Shown piece by piece: positions 27,955-37,270 of a stretch of DNA of 64,000 nucleotides. Each line of letters starts with the position of its first letter. The stretch's first letter is position 1. Made by a program: the position numbers and the translations under genes. Under the pieces are notes generated by a model. It had not been told where the DNA came from and made no database searches. It saw only the letters and a program-made list of their open reading frames with translations. Source of the stretch: Leptospira wolffii serovar Khorat str. Khorat-H2 (GTDB taxonomy: Bacteria; Spirochaetota; Leptospiria; Leptospirales; Leptospiraceae); the NCBI RefSeq assembly GCF_000306115.2, contig NZ_AKWX02000023.1, positions 62,001 to 126,000 on the forward strand, given 5' to 3'.

Positions 27955-28319
27955 GGAGGCAAGATTGGGTGGATTATGTCGTACCGACAAGCGTTATTCA
28001 GAAGAGCCAGGCGGTGGGGGAGAAGCTCTCGGCTTTGAAAATGTCCGGGCCCAAGAGAACGCCTTCCTTTTCAGCCTTCTTAAAAAAAAAGAGGACATCT
28101 GTCCCCTCATAAGAAAGTGAAAATTCGCAGTGGAAAAAACTCCTGTGCCAGGGAGGCTTTGGAGTCCATCCGTATAGAGTATCGGATTCACCGACTTCCA
28201 CATGAGGCCGATCCGGTTTTTTTTGGGAATCTGAGCGGATTTCTCGGACCTGGGCGCCTCGAATGATGCGCCGCCAAAATCCATTGACTTTTTGGGTCTG
28301 ACTGAAAATTTTGTCCCAA
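27955..28319. other. Divergent gene-free region between motA and the CESA-like glycosyltransferase
   Basis: 365 bases without a convincing gene. It holds the terminator-like hairpin at 28082-28108 reading toward motA, and a weak TTGACT box at 28284-28289 facing the glycosyltransferase. Two overlapping reading frames of 96-112 codons on the minus strand run through homopolymers and have no homologue I recognise, so I do not call them genes. Confidence 0.5.
28082..28108 (-). terminator. Intrinsic terminator-like hairpin upstream of motA
   Basis: Read on the minus strand: GAGGGGACA, a short loop, TGTCCTC, then nine T. The stem has a small bulge but the T tract is perfect. It ends 127 bases before the motA ATG, so it either terminates a short transcript (small RNA) made from the divergent gap or attenuates motA transcription. 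No gene upstream on this strand needs a terminator. Confidence 0.55.
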
Positions 28320-29864
28320 ATGCTCACTGTGGTCACTTTCCTTTTTCTAGCGATTTACGCCTTGGATATCCTGGGGTTATTCTTCTTCGGGATACACACG
28401 TATATTATGGTGTACTTGTATAAGAAGTACAATACGAATTGCGATACCGACCCCAGCAGAAATCTTTCCATCAACGACCCGGAACTTCCGATCGTCACAG
28501 TGCAGCTTCCCATTTTCAACGAATTCTACGTAGTGGATCGTCTGATCGATTCCACAATCGCTCTGCGTTATCCGAAAGACAAATTGGAGATCCAGGTTCT
28601 GGACGACTCCACGGACGAAACCATCCAAAAGGCAGCCGGACTCGTGGCTAAATACAAGGCCGCAGGCTTCGATATCCATCATTTGCATAGAACTAATCGC
28701 GTAGGTCACAAGGCCGGAGCCCTGGACGAAGGGATGAAAGTTGCCAAAGGCGATTTCATCGCTATTTTCGATGCGGACTTCATGCCGGATCCGGATTTTC
28801 TTCTTAAAACCATGGCTTATTTCGACGATCCGCAAATCGGTATGGTCCAGGCTCGTTGGGGTCATATCAACGCGGATTATAATATTCTCACCAAGGCCCA
28901 AAGCTTCGGGATCGACGGTCACTTCATGATAGAGCAGGTGGCCAGAAACGGCTCCAAGCTTTGGATGAATTTCAACGGAACCGCCGGCACCTGGAGAAAG
29001 AAAACCATCGAGGATGCCGGAGGTTGGGAACACGATACTCTTACCGAGGACTTCGATCTTTCCTACCGCGCCGAGTTGAGAGGCTGGAAATTCCGTTATT
29101 TTAAAGACGTGGTATGTCCTGCAGAGATTCCTGCAATGATGTCCGCCTACAAATCCCAACAATTCCGTTGGTGCAAGGGTTCCATCCAAACTGCGGTGAA
29201 ACTTCTTCCTCGCATCTGGAAAGCGGATCTACCTTGGAAAACCAAGGCAGAGGCGGTAACCCACCTAATCAATTATTCCGTTCACCCTCTCATGATCGTG
29301 AACATTCTATTCAGCGCCCCTCTCTTACTTATGGAATACTGGTCCGGGTTTAGTTTCTACGATCTTCCTTTGGAAGTATTGTCCGGAACTGCGGCGATTC
29401 TTTCCATAGGATCCGTTGGACCCCTTTTCTTTTACGCATATTCTCAGAAAACCTTGTATAAGGATTGGAAAAAGCGTCTGGTCTATCTGCCTATCTTGAT
29501 CATGATCGGAACCGGGATTGCAATCGTTAATACCCGCGCTTGGTTGGAAGCCGTTTTAGGAATCCAATCCTCTTTCAAGAGAACTCCGAAATTGAGAATC
29601 GAGAAAAACTCCGATTCTTTGAAAGAAAGACTGAAATACACCGTTCCTTTGGATTTTCACGTGGTGTTGGAATTCCTACTGGGATGCTATTGTATCTTCT
29701 CCGTAGCTCTTTCCTTCTTTGTCGGACGCCCTTATATCGTGGGATTCTTACTGATCTACGGAATCGGTTTCTTCTTCGTTTCCTTCAAATCCTTCCAGGA
29801 AGCCTCTTGGAAATACAAGGAAGCTCGGAATACTGCTCCGGAAGAGATTCCCCAAGAAGCCTAA
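28320..29864 (+). CDS. Family 2 processive glycosyltransferase, CESA/CslA-like
   Basis: 514 residues from the ATG at 28320 (TTG at 28311 is an alternative; neither has a good ribosome site). N-terminal membrane helix, then a GT2 domain with LDDSTDET, FDADFMP, TEDFDLS and the processive signature QQFRWCKGS, followed by about four C-terminal membrane helices. It resembles the CslA/CESA-like polymerases that use UDP- or GDP-sugars to make a beta-glucan or mannan-like polymer. No PilZ domain is present, so c-di-GMP control is not apparent. Confidence 0.9.
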   Translation: MLTVVTFLFLAIYALDILGLFFFGIHTYIMVYLYKKYNTNCDTDPSRNLSINDPELPIVTVQLPIFNEFYVVDRLIDSTIALRYPKDKLEIQVLDDSTDETIQKAAGLVAKYKAAGFDIHHLHRTNRVGHKAGALDEGMKVAKGDFIAIFDADFMPDPDFLLKTMAYFDDPQIGMVQARWGHINADYNILTKAQSFGIDGHFMIEQVARNGSKLWMNFNGTAGTWRKKTIEDAGGWEHDTLTEDFDLSYRAELRGWKFRYFKDVVCPAEIPAMMSAYKSQQFRWCKGSIQTAVKLLPRIWKADLPWKTKAEAVTHLINYSVHPLMIVNILFSAPLLLMEYWSGFSFYDLPLEVLSGTAAILSIGSVGPLFFYAYSQKTLYKDWKKRLVYLPILIMIGTGIAIVNTRAWLEAVLGIQSSFKRTPKLRIEKNSDSLKERLKYTVPLDFHVVLEFLLGCYCIFSVALSFFVGRPYIVGFLLIYGIGFFFVSFKSFQEASWKYKEARNTAPEEIPQEA

Positions 29865-29948
29865 GTCGGCTTCCAATAGGCGAGAAACGGGTTGACTCCC
29901 CGTGCCCTCGCCTAAATCTGTCAAATACCCCAGGAAATAGGATAACCG

Positions 29949-30230
<282 letters not shown>

Positions 30231-30238
30231 AAAGGGCT

Positions 30239-31393
30239 TTGTTCACCGAACCGTTCCTCCTCCAACCCAGGACCGTAAAAGAGACGGGGAATCGCAGAAC
30301 GGTCCTGGACGAACCCTACACACTCTTCCCTGACGGGGATGCCTTATTACTTAAGGATTTTCCCGTTCGGGTCAAGGTGGGGGATCACCTCTACAAACAA
30401 AAATCCGGCATCGTCTTATCTCCCGTAAACGGGATCGCGTCTCTGGAACACGGAGACGAGGGCACTAAAATCAGAATCGTCCAGGACGGAAACTTTATCG
30501 GATCCAAACCTTGGACTCCTAAGTCCTTACAGAGAAACGAAGTCCTAGAAACCATGGACAGATTGGGATTGGTTTCTCTGGATTTTCCGGATCTACCCCT
30601 CTCTTCTTATTTTTCCTCCAAGTCTCAGGTCTCACTTGTTATTCTTTCTCCTTTTTCTAGGACCCAAGAAGTGGACTATCTGCCCGAGCTCAGGAAGAAT
30701 GCGGACTGCCATCGCAATTTTTTGGAATTTCTGAAGCTTGCCTTTCCGAATGCGAACGTTCGGGATTATATATCCGGCGATTCCAAAATCCCTATGAAGA
30801 ACTTCGCTTATCCTTGGGGAATTCCGGAGTATTTTGTTTTTAAGACGGAGAAGCTTCCGTTCGCCGCGATAGGGGAAGTTCTGTATCTGGGCCCGGAAAC
30901 ATTATATAATCTTTATAGAGCCTTATTTGCCAATTTTCCTTTTATAGAAAGGGAGATCGGTCTGTATTTCTTGGGTAAGAATGGCGGAGTGAGAAGATCC
31001 GAATCCACTCTCCGAATCCGAAACGGCCAAAGTTTAAAATTTCTTTTCGAAGAATACGGGGAACTCTATCCTAAATTTACCGTGAATTCCTTTTACGACC
31101 GAAATTCGGTAAGGGAATCCAAGAAGGGATTTTATTGGGATATTCGCCAACATTATTCTCTCATTTTTCTTTCCAGATACGAATCGGATCGAAAGGAATT
31201 CCCTTGCGTGGAATGTGGAGAATGTTCCCTTAATTGTCCTACTAAAGCAAATCCGATGGCCTTGGTATCCAGTTTCGGCAATTTCCAAGCGGGACTATGT
31301 ATGGAGTGCGGGATCTGTACTTTCCTTTGTCCATCCAGCATTTCTCTAAGAGATAGAATCCGGAATTGGAAGGAGGCGAATCATGGCTTTTAG
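30239..31393 (+). CDS. RnfC-like iron-sulfur electron-transfer protein
   Basis: 384 residues, TTG start 8 bases after the upstream stop. The N-terminal part has an RnfC-type biotinyl/sandwich-like region (FPVRVKVGDHLYKQKSG, SPVNGIASL). The C-terminus has two 4Fe-4S motifs: CVECGECSLNCPTKANP and CMECGICTFLCPSSIS. In RnfC these clusters pass electrons from NADH or ferredoxin toward RnfD/RnfG. The middle segment does not clearly show the FMN/NADH-binding motifs of complete RnfC, so the electron donor is uncertain. Overlaps the RnfD-like gene by 11 bases. Confidence 0.85.
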   Translation: MFTEPFLLQPRTVKETGNRRTVLDEPYTLFPDGDALLLKDFPVRVKVGDHLYKQKSGIVLSPVNGIASLEHGDEGTKIRIVQDGNFIGSKPWTPKSLQRNEVLETMDRLGLVSLDFPDLPLSSYFSSKSQVSLVILSPFSRTQEVDYLPELRKNADCHRNFLEFLKLAFPNANVRDYISGDSKIPMKNFAYPWGIPEYFVFKTEKLPFAAIGEVLYLGPETLYNLYRALFANFPFIEREIGLYFLGKNGGVRRSESTLRIRNGQSLKFLFEEYGELYPKFTVNSFYDRNSVRESKKGFYWDIRQHYSLIFLSRYESDRKEFPCVECGECSLNCPTKANPMALVSSFGNFQAGLCMECGICTFLCPSSISLRDRIRNWKEANHGF

Positions 31394-32288
31394 TTTCGTC
31401 CTTTCCACCCAAAACGGTTTTTTCAGAAGGAAGGATCTTCTATTTCCGGATATCCTTTTCTCCGTCTTGGCTATAGCGCTATTGTTTTTGGGAAGCGGCG
31501 GGTCTTATTATATTCTTTTTCCTGTCTTCTTGGGTTTGGGATTCGGGGTTCTCGCTTATTTCCTATTAGCCGGACAGAAATCGTATCTACTTTATTGGCT
31601 GAATCATTCCTTGGGATTCGCGCTGCTGATACCGAGAGATTCCCGTTATGCAATCCAAGTTTTCTTCGCGATCAGTTTAGGGATCGTGGTTTGGTGGATA
31701 GGAGAAAGGAAATTGAGGGTTCGGTTTCCTTTGGCTTTGGTGCAACTTTTGCTTTTTCTATTATTCTATCTGCTTCCCGGCATCCAAGGTTGGGCGAGCC
31801 AGGCGGGAACGGGTTTTAGAGTAGGGGAATATCCCGATTTGTATACGTCCGGTTTCTTTATGGATTCTCTTCCTGGGCTTAGATATTCCTGTCTGGAAGC
31901 TTCCGGGGGTTTCGGAATTTTATTATTCCTCCCTCTCTTATTAAAACGCGTTTCTGCTGCCTTACTTCCTGTCTGTTTCGGTGTAATAACGGGAATTTGG
32001 ACCTTCATTTTCGGATTCTCGGGTTGGGAGTCCTTGTCCGGCCCTGTCTGGAATGCGAGTGTCGCCTTGCTTCTTCTCTTGGATTTACCGGGAAGAAATA
32101 CGGGCACACTTTTGCCTCTTTCTTTTTTAGCTTTATTGCCGATCGGTTTGGCAATTTTTTTCGTTCCGGCCTCTTCGGTTCCGGTATTCCTCTGGGTGGC
32201 TTCCTTTTTTTTCATTGAATCCATCCTGATTCGTATTTTCCTAGGAGATAGGATAGATAAGAATGAATCAGCTCCTCGCTTTACTTAA
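31383..32288 (+). CDS. RnfD/NqrB-like integral membrane protein, divergent
   Basis: 301 residues, ATG inside the end of the RnfC-like gene. Eight to ten membrane helices, and very few charged residues between them. The order RnfC then membrane protein and the N-terminal layout (SFVLSTQNGFFRRKDLLFPD) match RnfD, but I do not see the (S/T)GAT(P/A) loop that carries covalent FMN in RnfD. It may therefore be a flavin-free relative. Its stop overlaps the PTS IIA start by 26 bases. Confidence 0.72.
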   Translation: MAFSFVLSTQNGFFRRKDLLFPDILFSVLAIALLFLGSGGSYYILFPVFLGLGFGVLAYFLLAGQKSYLLYWLNHSLGFALLIPRDSRYAIQVFFAISLGIVVWWIGERKLRVRFPLALVQLLLFLLFYLLPGIQGWASQAGTGFRVGEYPDLYTSGFFMDSLPGLRYSCLEASGGFGILLFLPLLLKRVSAALLPVCFGVITGIWTFIFGFSGWESLSGPVWNASVALLLLLDLPGRNTGTLLPLSFLALLPIGLAIFFVPASSVPVFLWVASFFFIESILIRIFLGDRIDKNESAPRFT

Positions 32289-32718
32289 GCCAGAGACTGT
32301 AATTTTTGAGATAGAAGGTGCCTCCAAGGAAGAAGTGATTTCTCAACTTCTCCGGAAGGCGGTGGATTCAGGTTTAATCGGGTCGGACGATAAGGATCCC
32401 GTTTACGAATCCCTTCTAGCTAGAGAAAAATCGATGTCTACAGGGATCGGAAGCGGTGTCGCTATTCCGCATTGTTCCGTCAATCTGGTGGATGAACTCA
32501 AATGTGTGATGGGTCTCTCCCGAAAGGGCATCGACTTCGACGCTATAGACCATCTACCCGTGCATATTTTCATTCTACTCATCGTACCTAAATCCAAATT
32601 CCAAGAACATATCAAAACGCTCGCTCAAATCGCCAAAACACTGAACGTGAAAGAAGATCGCGAGAAATTGATTCACGCTCAAGACTTCGAAGATATCCGA
32701 AAAGCCTTTTCGGCTTGA
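32263..32718 (+). CDS. PTS IIA (PtsN/fructose-type) domain protein
   Basis: 151 residues forming one IIA fructose/mannitol-type domain. The phospho-acceptor His70 lies in GIGSGVAIPHCSV, and LKCVMGLSRKGIDFDAID and HIFILLIVP match the family. No sugar permease is encoded nearby, so it is likely regulatory like PtsN (nitrogen PTS) rather than a transporter component. The gene overlaps the RnfD-like gene by 26 bases and precedes dppB-like by 10 bases, so all are co-transcribed. Confidence 0.92.
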   Translation: MNQLLALLKPETVIFEIEGASKEEVISQLLRKAVDSGLIGSDDKDPVYESLLAREKSMSTGIGSGVAIPHCSVNLVDELKCVMGLSRKGIDFDAIDHLPVHIFILLIVPKSKFQEHIKTLAQIAKTLNVKEDREKLIHAQDFEDIRKAFSA

Positions 32719-32728
32719 GGGCCGGGCT

Positions 32729-33625
32729 TTGTTCGAAGAGGCCAAGAGGTTTCTAATATTTGCGGTGTTCTTATCCGCAGTTTCGGTTTTCTTTTCGGAA
32801 CTCAGATCCTTGAATAAGGAATTTCTCAACGCCGATTCCGGTATCCGCGCCGAAGACAATGTAACTCTAGAAGAAAATCGTTTCCTAGATCGTTACATTC
32901 GCTTTTGGAAAGGGCTATTGACCCTGGATATGGGAAAAACCGAATCCGGAGATCCGGTCTTATCCCATATAGCTTCCCGGTTTTGGCCCACCGCCCATCT
33001 TTCTTTATTTGCGATACTTACGGCTACCTTGTCCTCCGTCGGACTGGCCTTATTTTCTCTGAAACCGGGATTTTCATTTTTAAGGGATGCTTTAAGCTTC
33101 CTGAGTAAATTGATCCTTTCCACTCCGGTTTTCGTCGTGGCTGTCTTTCTTTTGGTGGTCTTTTTTGCGATATTGGGATGGTTGCCTCCCGGAGGATACG
33201 AAGACTGGAATAGTTCCTACGTGATTCTTCCCGGAATCGCCTTGGGCTCCAGAGTCTTTGCGAGAATCTTTCTCTTTGCGACCAAATTAGGAGAGGACGA
33301 GGAAAAGTCCGGTTATATCACCGTGCTTGAAGCTAGAGGATATTCCAAAAATAGAATATTATTTCGGCATATTCTTCTGAAGATATTTCCGGTACTCCTG
33401 ATACTTATTCTACTGGATTTGAGTTCCTTACTCTCCGGAGCGATAGTTGTGGAGGAGATCTTTTTCTTTCCGGGAATAGGAAAGTCCATGTATCATGCTA
33501 TCCGGGTCATGGATTCCGGATTATTGGCCGCCTTATTGTTTTATAGCGGAGCCGTATTCTATCTCCTTACTAGAATTTCCGAAAGAGTTCGGGATCGTCT
33601 ACTCGGCTGGGAGGCCTCCGCGTGA
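32729..33625 (+). CDS. ABC transporter permease, DppB/OppB-like
   Basis: 298 residues, TTG start. Six membrane helices; the first is followed by a roughly 60-residue periplasmic segment as in DppB. The EAA-like coupling loop YITVLEARGYSKNRILFRHILLK and the C-terminal VVEEIFFFPGIGKSMYHAI match peptide/nickel-type permeases. There is no ATPase or substrate-binding protein nearby. The GTG start of the next permease overlaps its stop (GTGA). Confidence 0.87.
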   Translation: MFEEAKRFLIFAVFLSAVSVFFSELRSLNKEFLNADSGIRAEDNVTLEENRFLDRYIRFWKGLLTLDMGKTESGDPVLSHIASRFWPTAHLSLFAILTATLSSVGLALFSLKPGFSFLRDALSFLSKLILSTPVFVVAVFLLVVFFAILGWLPPGGYEDWNSSYVILPGIALGSRVFARIFLFATKLGEDEEKSGYITVLEARGYSKNRILFRHILLKIFPVLLILILLDLSSLLSGAIVVEEIFFFPGIGKSMYHAIRVMDSGLLAALLFYSGAVFYLLTRISERVRDRLLGWEASA

Positions 33626-34380
33626 ATAAGTTTAGGATGTCCGCAATCGGTCTCTACGTCTTATTGCTCGTATTAGGACTGTTATTTTTTCCCGCTCCTA
33701 CTAAGGTGGATCTGAAAGAATCCTTCTTGTCCCCTTCCTGGGGCCATCCGTTCGGCAAGGATAGACTCGGCCGGGACGTTTTCTCCATGTTCGCTTACGG
33801 ATCCGTGGCCACGTTTCTTTTCGCGGTCCCAGCGAGAATTTTGACTCTCGCCTTGGCATCCGCAATCGGTCTCGTTTCCTATTCAAATACTATAATTAAG
33901 AATAATATAATATCCCCGCTTTCTTCGGTATTCGTTTCTCTTCCGTCGCTTCTTTTGGCGCTTCTAGTCGTTCAGGTGTTCGGTTCCGGGCCTATTCCTT
34001 TGTTCCTTGCGATCGTGCTCGGAGATTGGGCCCAAAGTTACGAGACGATTCGCGCTAAGATAGAAGAAGTGAGCGGGAGCGGATATGTTCTCGCGGCAAC
34101 CTGTTTCGGAGCGAGCCGATCTTATATCTTTCGTAAGCATTTGCTACCCCAGACTTTTCGGATACTAGGTATACTTTTGACGACGGGTCTACCCTCCGTT
34201 GTGATGACCCTCGCCATTTTCGGGTTTTTAGGGATCTCTTCCGGTTCGGAAATTTTCGGGCCCGGTTTGGGGGAACAGATCGCATTCTCCAAGGATTACG
34301 CAGAGAGCGCGCCGTGGGCATTGGTATTTCCGACTCTTGGAATTTTAGGCTTAGTATTCAGTGTGGGAGGAAAATCTTGA
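33622..34380 (+). CDS. ABC transporter permease, DppC/OppC-like
   Basis: 252 residues starting with GTG. The N-terminal HPFGKDRLGRDVFS segment is diagnostic of DppC/OppC permeases, and the coupling loop is YVLAATCFGASRSYIFRKHLLP. Pairs with the upstream DppB-like protein. Slightly shorter than usual (about 280-300), the cytoplasmic N-terminal tail being reduced. Translationally coupled to the PEGA gene by a TTGA overlap. Confidence 0.88.
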   Translation: MNKFRMSAIGLYVLLLVLGLLFFPAPTKVDLKESFLSPSWGHPFGKDRLGRDVFSMFAYGSVATFLFAVPARILTLALASAIGLVSYSNTIIKNNIISPLSSVFVSLPSLLLALLVVQVFGSGPIPLFLAIVLGDWAQSYETIRAKIEEVSGSGYVLAATCFGASRSYIFRKHLLPQTFRILGILLTTGLPSVVMTLAIFGFLGISSGSEIFGPGLGEQIAFSKDYAESAPWALVFPTLGILGLVFSVGGKS

Positions 34381-36008
34381 AATCAGGTTTTCTTTACCGT
34401 TTATCCGCCGGGATTTTACTTATAGCCCTTTCTCCGGCTTTGATCGGCGGATCGCTTTACGGAATCGACGATTATTATCGTTTCGAAGATATCGTTTCTC
34501 CGGAGAGGATCGTATTCGAGAAGGAGAGAAAGCTTTGTATTTTTCCGCTTAGAAATCTTTCCGGAGAAGCTTCTTTGGATTTCTATTCTCCCGGATACGC
34601 CTCGGTCGTATATTCCGGATTGAAATCCCTCGTTCAGATTTTCGACGAATCCTTATTGCCCACGAGTATCCAGCACGGTTACGGAAACGGAGAAGGAACT
34701 CCCATCTCGAAATCAAAAGAAGGAGAATGGGATTCCAAACGTTTCGAGAAGTTGAAAAAAGGAGAGATCGTTCTTCCTGCGACGAAGGATCCTCGTTATA
34801 TCAATCTTAAGATCCAGCCCTACGAATCCGAGGCCGCACCGGACGAAGGATTTCTGATCCCTATCTCCCGTAAATACGAATGCTTCTATTCCATATCCGG
34901 GGAATACGAGAAGAAAGGTTCGGACGAGATTCAGGTTCGAGTCAGGCTTCGTTCATCCAAAGACGGTTCCAAGAAGGAATTCTCCCATAAAACTAGCGTT
35001 AGACGATCTTATCAGGAGCTATCTCCCTTGACTGATGAGATACGGAAGATTTTACTCGGGAAGAATACTCGAAAACTGACGATCAAGACAGGGAGTCTTT
35101 ACGATTCTCTCGTTTTCTTGGACGGAAATTATATCGGCAAGACTCCTTTGAAAAATGTAGAAGTACTTGCCGGAATCCACGATCTAAGAATCACCAAGAA
35201 CGGTTTCGACGATTGGACGGGACAGGTGGATTTGAGGGAATCCGCTCAGGAGATAGAACTAGTTCTTGCAAAGGAAAAGAAGGAAGGATACATCTCGGTT
35301 ACCTCTGAGCCTGCCGGAGCCAAGGTGTTTTTAGGTTCCGAATTTTTAGGAACGACTCCTTTAAATAAGATTCCCGTAAAGACCGGCTGGAACCGACTTC
35401 GATTCTCCTTGGATGAACATGTGGACATCTTCAAAGGAGTGGAAATCAAGAAAGGGGAAGTTGCGGAAGTTTCGGCGAAACTGAAATCGGGAGAATCCGT
35501 ATCTTATTATAAAAACAAAAAGTATTTGTTCTTGGATCATACCTACGAGGATTTCGCGATTTACTCCTTATACGGAAGTTTGTTCTTTTATGCGGGATAC
35601 TATTATTTCAATCTTAGGGCGGACCAAGCTTTAGAGAATGCGCGACCTATGGTGTCTTTAACGAACTTCGCCGCGGTCCAGGAATTACAGCAAACTTCTC
35701 CCAATTTCCAATACTTCGCGACCGTATATTTTTATCAGGAAAGAATCTACGAAGACGCTCGTTCCAAGTCGGAATACTATCGCTCTATTTCCGGACGTTT
35801 TGCAAGGCACCAGGGAGTCCAGGGAGGACTCATGCTTTACGGAATCGGAGCTATGTTGATTCTTTCCGCCACCTTTTACGCTTTGGGTTTGGATTCCGAA
35901 ACGTTAGAAGTGGGAGTCGCCCCCGTGAAGACCGCACCTGCCTTCGTAAAAGGAATCGAAGGCCAATATGAAACCGAGTCCTACGCTAAATTCAACTATC
36001 GGTTTTAA
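34377..36008 (+). CDS. PEGA-domain exported protein
   Basis: 543 residues from the TTG at 34377, chosen because GGGAGGA lies 6 bases upstream and overlaps the permease stop; an ATG at 34314 would start within that gene. A signal peptide ends near SLYG. Two consecutive PEGA domains are visible (LDGNYIGKTPLKNVEV and FLGSEFLGTTPLNKIPVKTG), then a region with two hydrophobic segments. PEGA domains occur in envelope proteins that bind surface or polysaccharide components. The C-terminal part is not recognised. Confidence 0.8.
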   Translation: MKSGFLYRLSAGILLIALSPALIGGSLYGIDDYYRFEDIVSPERIVFEKERKLCIFPLRNLSGEASLDFYSPGYASVVYSGLKSLVQIFDESLLPTSIQHGYGNGEGTPISKSKEGEWDSKRFEKLKKGEIVLPATKDPRYINLKIQPYESEAAPDEGFLIPISRKYECFYSISGEYEKKGSDEIQVRVRLRSSKDGSKKEFSHKTSVRRSYQELSPLTDEIRKILLGKNTRKLTIKTGSLYDSLVFLDGNYIGKTPLKNVEVLAGIHDLRITKNGFDDWTGQVDLRESAQEIELVLAKEKKEGYISVTSEPAGAKVFLGSEFLGTTPLNKIPVKTGWNRLRFSLDEHVDIFKGVEIKKGEVAEVSAKLKSGESVSYYKNKKYLFLDHTYEDFAIYSLYGSLFFYAGYYYFNLRADQALENARPMVSLTNFAAVQELQQTSPNFQYFATVYFYQERIYEDARSKSEYYRSISGRFARHQGVQGGLMLYGIGAMLILSATFYALGLDSETLEVGVAPVKTAPAFVKGIEGQYETESYAKFNYRF

Positions 36009-36082
36009 CTCTTCTCTTTCGGATGGAAAAGGAAGAAGGCATCTTCTTGTCTGGAAAATTACTTTTTAGGAATATATAGGGT

Positions 36083-36631
36083 ATGCCTCCGGTGCTTTGG
36101 GCTCTCATCGGTGTTTTCATTATTATCGCCTATGTAATTTATTGGGGGATATCTCTAACAAGATATCAATACTTCGAAAAGAATTTCGAGAAAGGATTCC
36201 TACTTTATCGCTTGGAATTCGATTCTTTGGATATCGATTGGATTTTGGGGCGGACTTACGGATTTATGGGAGGCTTCGTTAAGGTCATGGACGTAGATCG
36301 GCTGTTTGTTCGGGGAACTCTAAGATCGGAGGAATCAGATTCTTTCCGATTGGCAGAGAGAAAAACCATGTTTATGGGAGTCATCCGAAAGTCGACAAAC
36401 GGTTTCATTCTCGAAATACGGGTTTCATGGGCGATTCTATTTCTTTTTTCAATACCTTCCTTTTTAGCCTGTCTGCAATTTTTTACGGAGAGTAGCGTTT
36501 GGATCCAAAGCCTACTCGCGTCTTTTATTTTTCTTTTTTTCGCTCTAATACCGTTCTATTATTTGAGAAGAGGAATGCTAACGGAAGCGACATTTGTATG
36601 TCGTCAATTCTCTCAAGGCTTGCCAGAGTAA
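36083..36631 (+). CDS. Hypothetical membrane protein
   Basis: 182 residues with one N-terminal helix (about 4-24) and a pair of helices near 115-160. A soluble loop of 90 residues lies between them. No family recognised. It stands between the PEGA gene and the HD gene (6 bases upstream of the latter) and may be co-transcribed with it. Confidence 0.7.
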   Translation: MPPVLWALIGVFIIIAYVIYWGISLTRYQYFEKNFEKGFLLYRLEFDSLDIDWILGRTYGFMGGFVKVMDVDRLFVRGTLRSEESDSFRLAERKTMFMGVIRKSTNGFILEIRVSWAILFLFSIPSFLACLQFFTESSVWIQSLLASFIFLFFALIPFYYLRRGMLTEATFVCRQFSQGLPE

Positions 36632-36637
36632 TAGAGT

Positions 36638-37270
36638 ATGATTCTGCGAGATACGTTTTTCGAAGTCCTTCGGGAGTTTTCTCCTAAAGTGGATAGAACT
36701 GCCGAACTATGGAAAGAAATCGAGACTCGATATTCCGAGCCCCAAAGATATTATCACACTCTCGAACATCTGTTTCATTTTCTTCGCAGATTGTCGGAGT
36801 TTCGAGATCGTATTGCCGATTGGCCGAGTACGATACTCGCGATGTACTATCACGATATCGTTTACGATCCGAGGGATTCCAAGAACGAGGAGAATAGCTC
36901 AATTCTTGCCGAGGAAAGGATTCTATCGTTGGGCATCGGCTCGGAAAAAATAGAATATTGTAAAAATCTAATTCTACAAACGAAAGGTCATAATGCCGCT
37001 TCCGATTTCGATACAAAGGTGTTTTTGGATTGTGATCTTTCGATTTTAGGAGCGGATCGCGAGTCTTACGGGAAATACGCCCTCCAAATCAGACAGGAAT
37101 ACATCATGTATCCGGACGAGGTTTATTTTCCGGGTCGTAAGAAGGTCTTGGAGCATTTTCTGTCCATGGATTTCATTTTTAAAACGCAAGAGTATAAGGA
37201 CAAAAATGAGAAACAAGCCAGGGAGAATCTGACCTGGGAATTGGGAAATTTGGAGGCCAAGAATACTTAG
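36638..37270 (+). CDS. HD-domain metal-dependent phosphohydrolase family protein
   Basis: 210 residues. Metal-binding residues of an HD-type active site are visible as YHTLEHL and MYYHDIVYDP, followed by a His in LILQTKGHN and an Asp in FLDCDLSILG. This matches the predicted COG4339-type HD phosphohydrolases. The substrate is unknown. Its stop codon TAG is made of two target-site bases and the first base of the insertion sequence; without the insertion the stop would be TAA, giving the same protein. Confidence 0.88.
   Translation: MILRDTFFEVLREFSPKVDRTAELWKEIETRYSEPQRYYHTLEHLFHFLRRLSEFRDRIADWPSTILAMYYHDIVYDPRDSKNEENSSILAEERILSLGIGSEKIEYCKNLILQTKGHNAASDFDTKVFLDCDLSILGADRESYGKYALQIRQEYIMYPDEVYFPGRKKVLEHFLSMDFIFKTQEYKDKNEKQARENLTWELGNLEAKNT

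Noticed and set aside
27994..28336. Two overlapping minus-strand frames in the motA leader
   Set aside because: They run through homopolymer tracts and the terminator; no homologue recognised.
28377..29189. A 270-codon frame opposite the CESA-like gene
   Set aside because: Antisense reading; no start context and no family.
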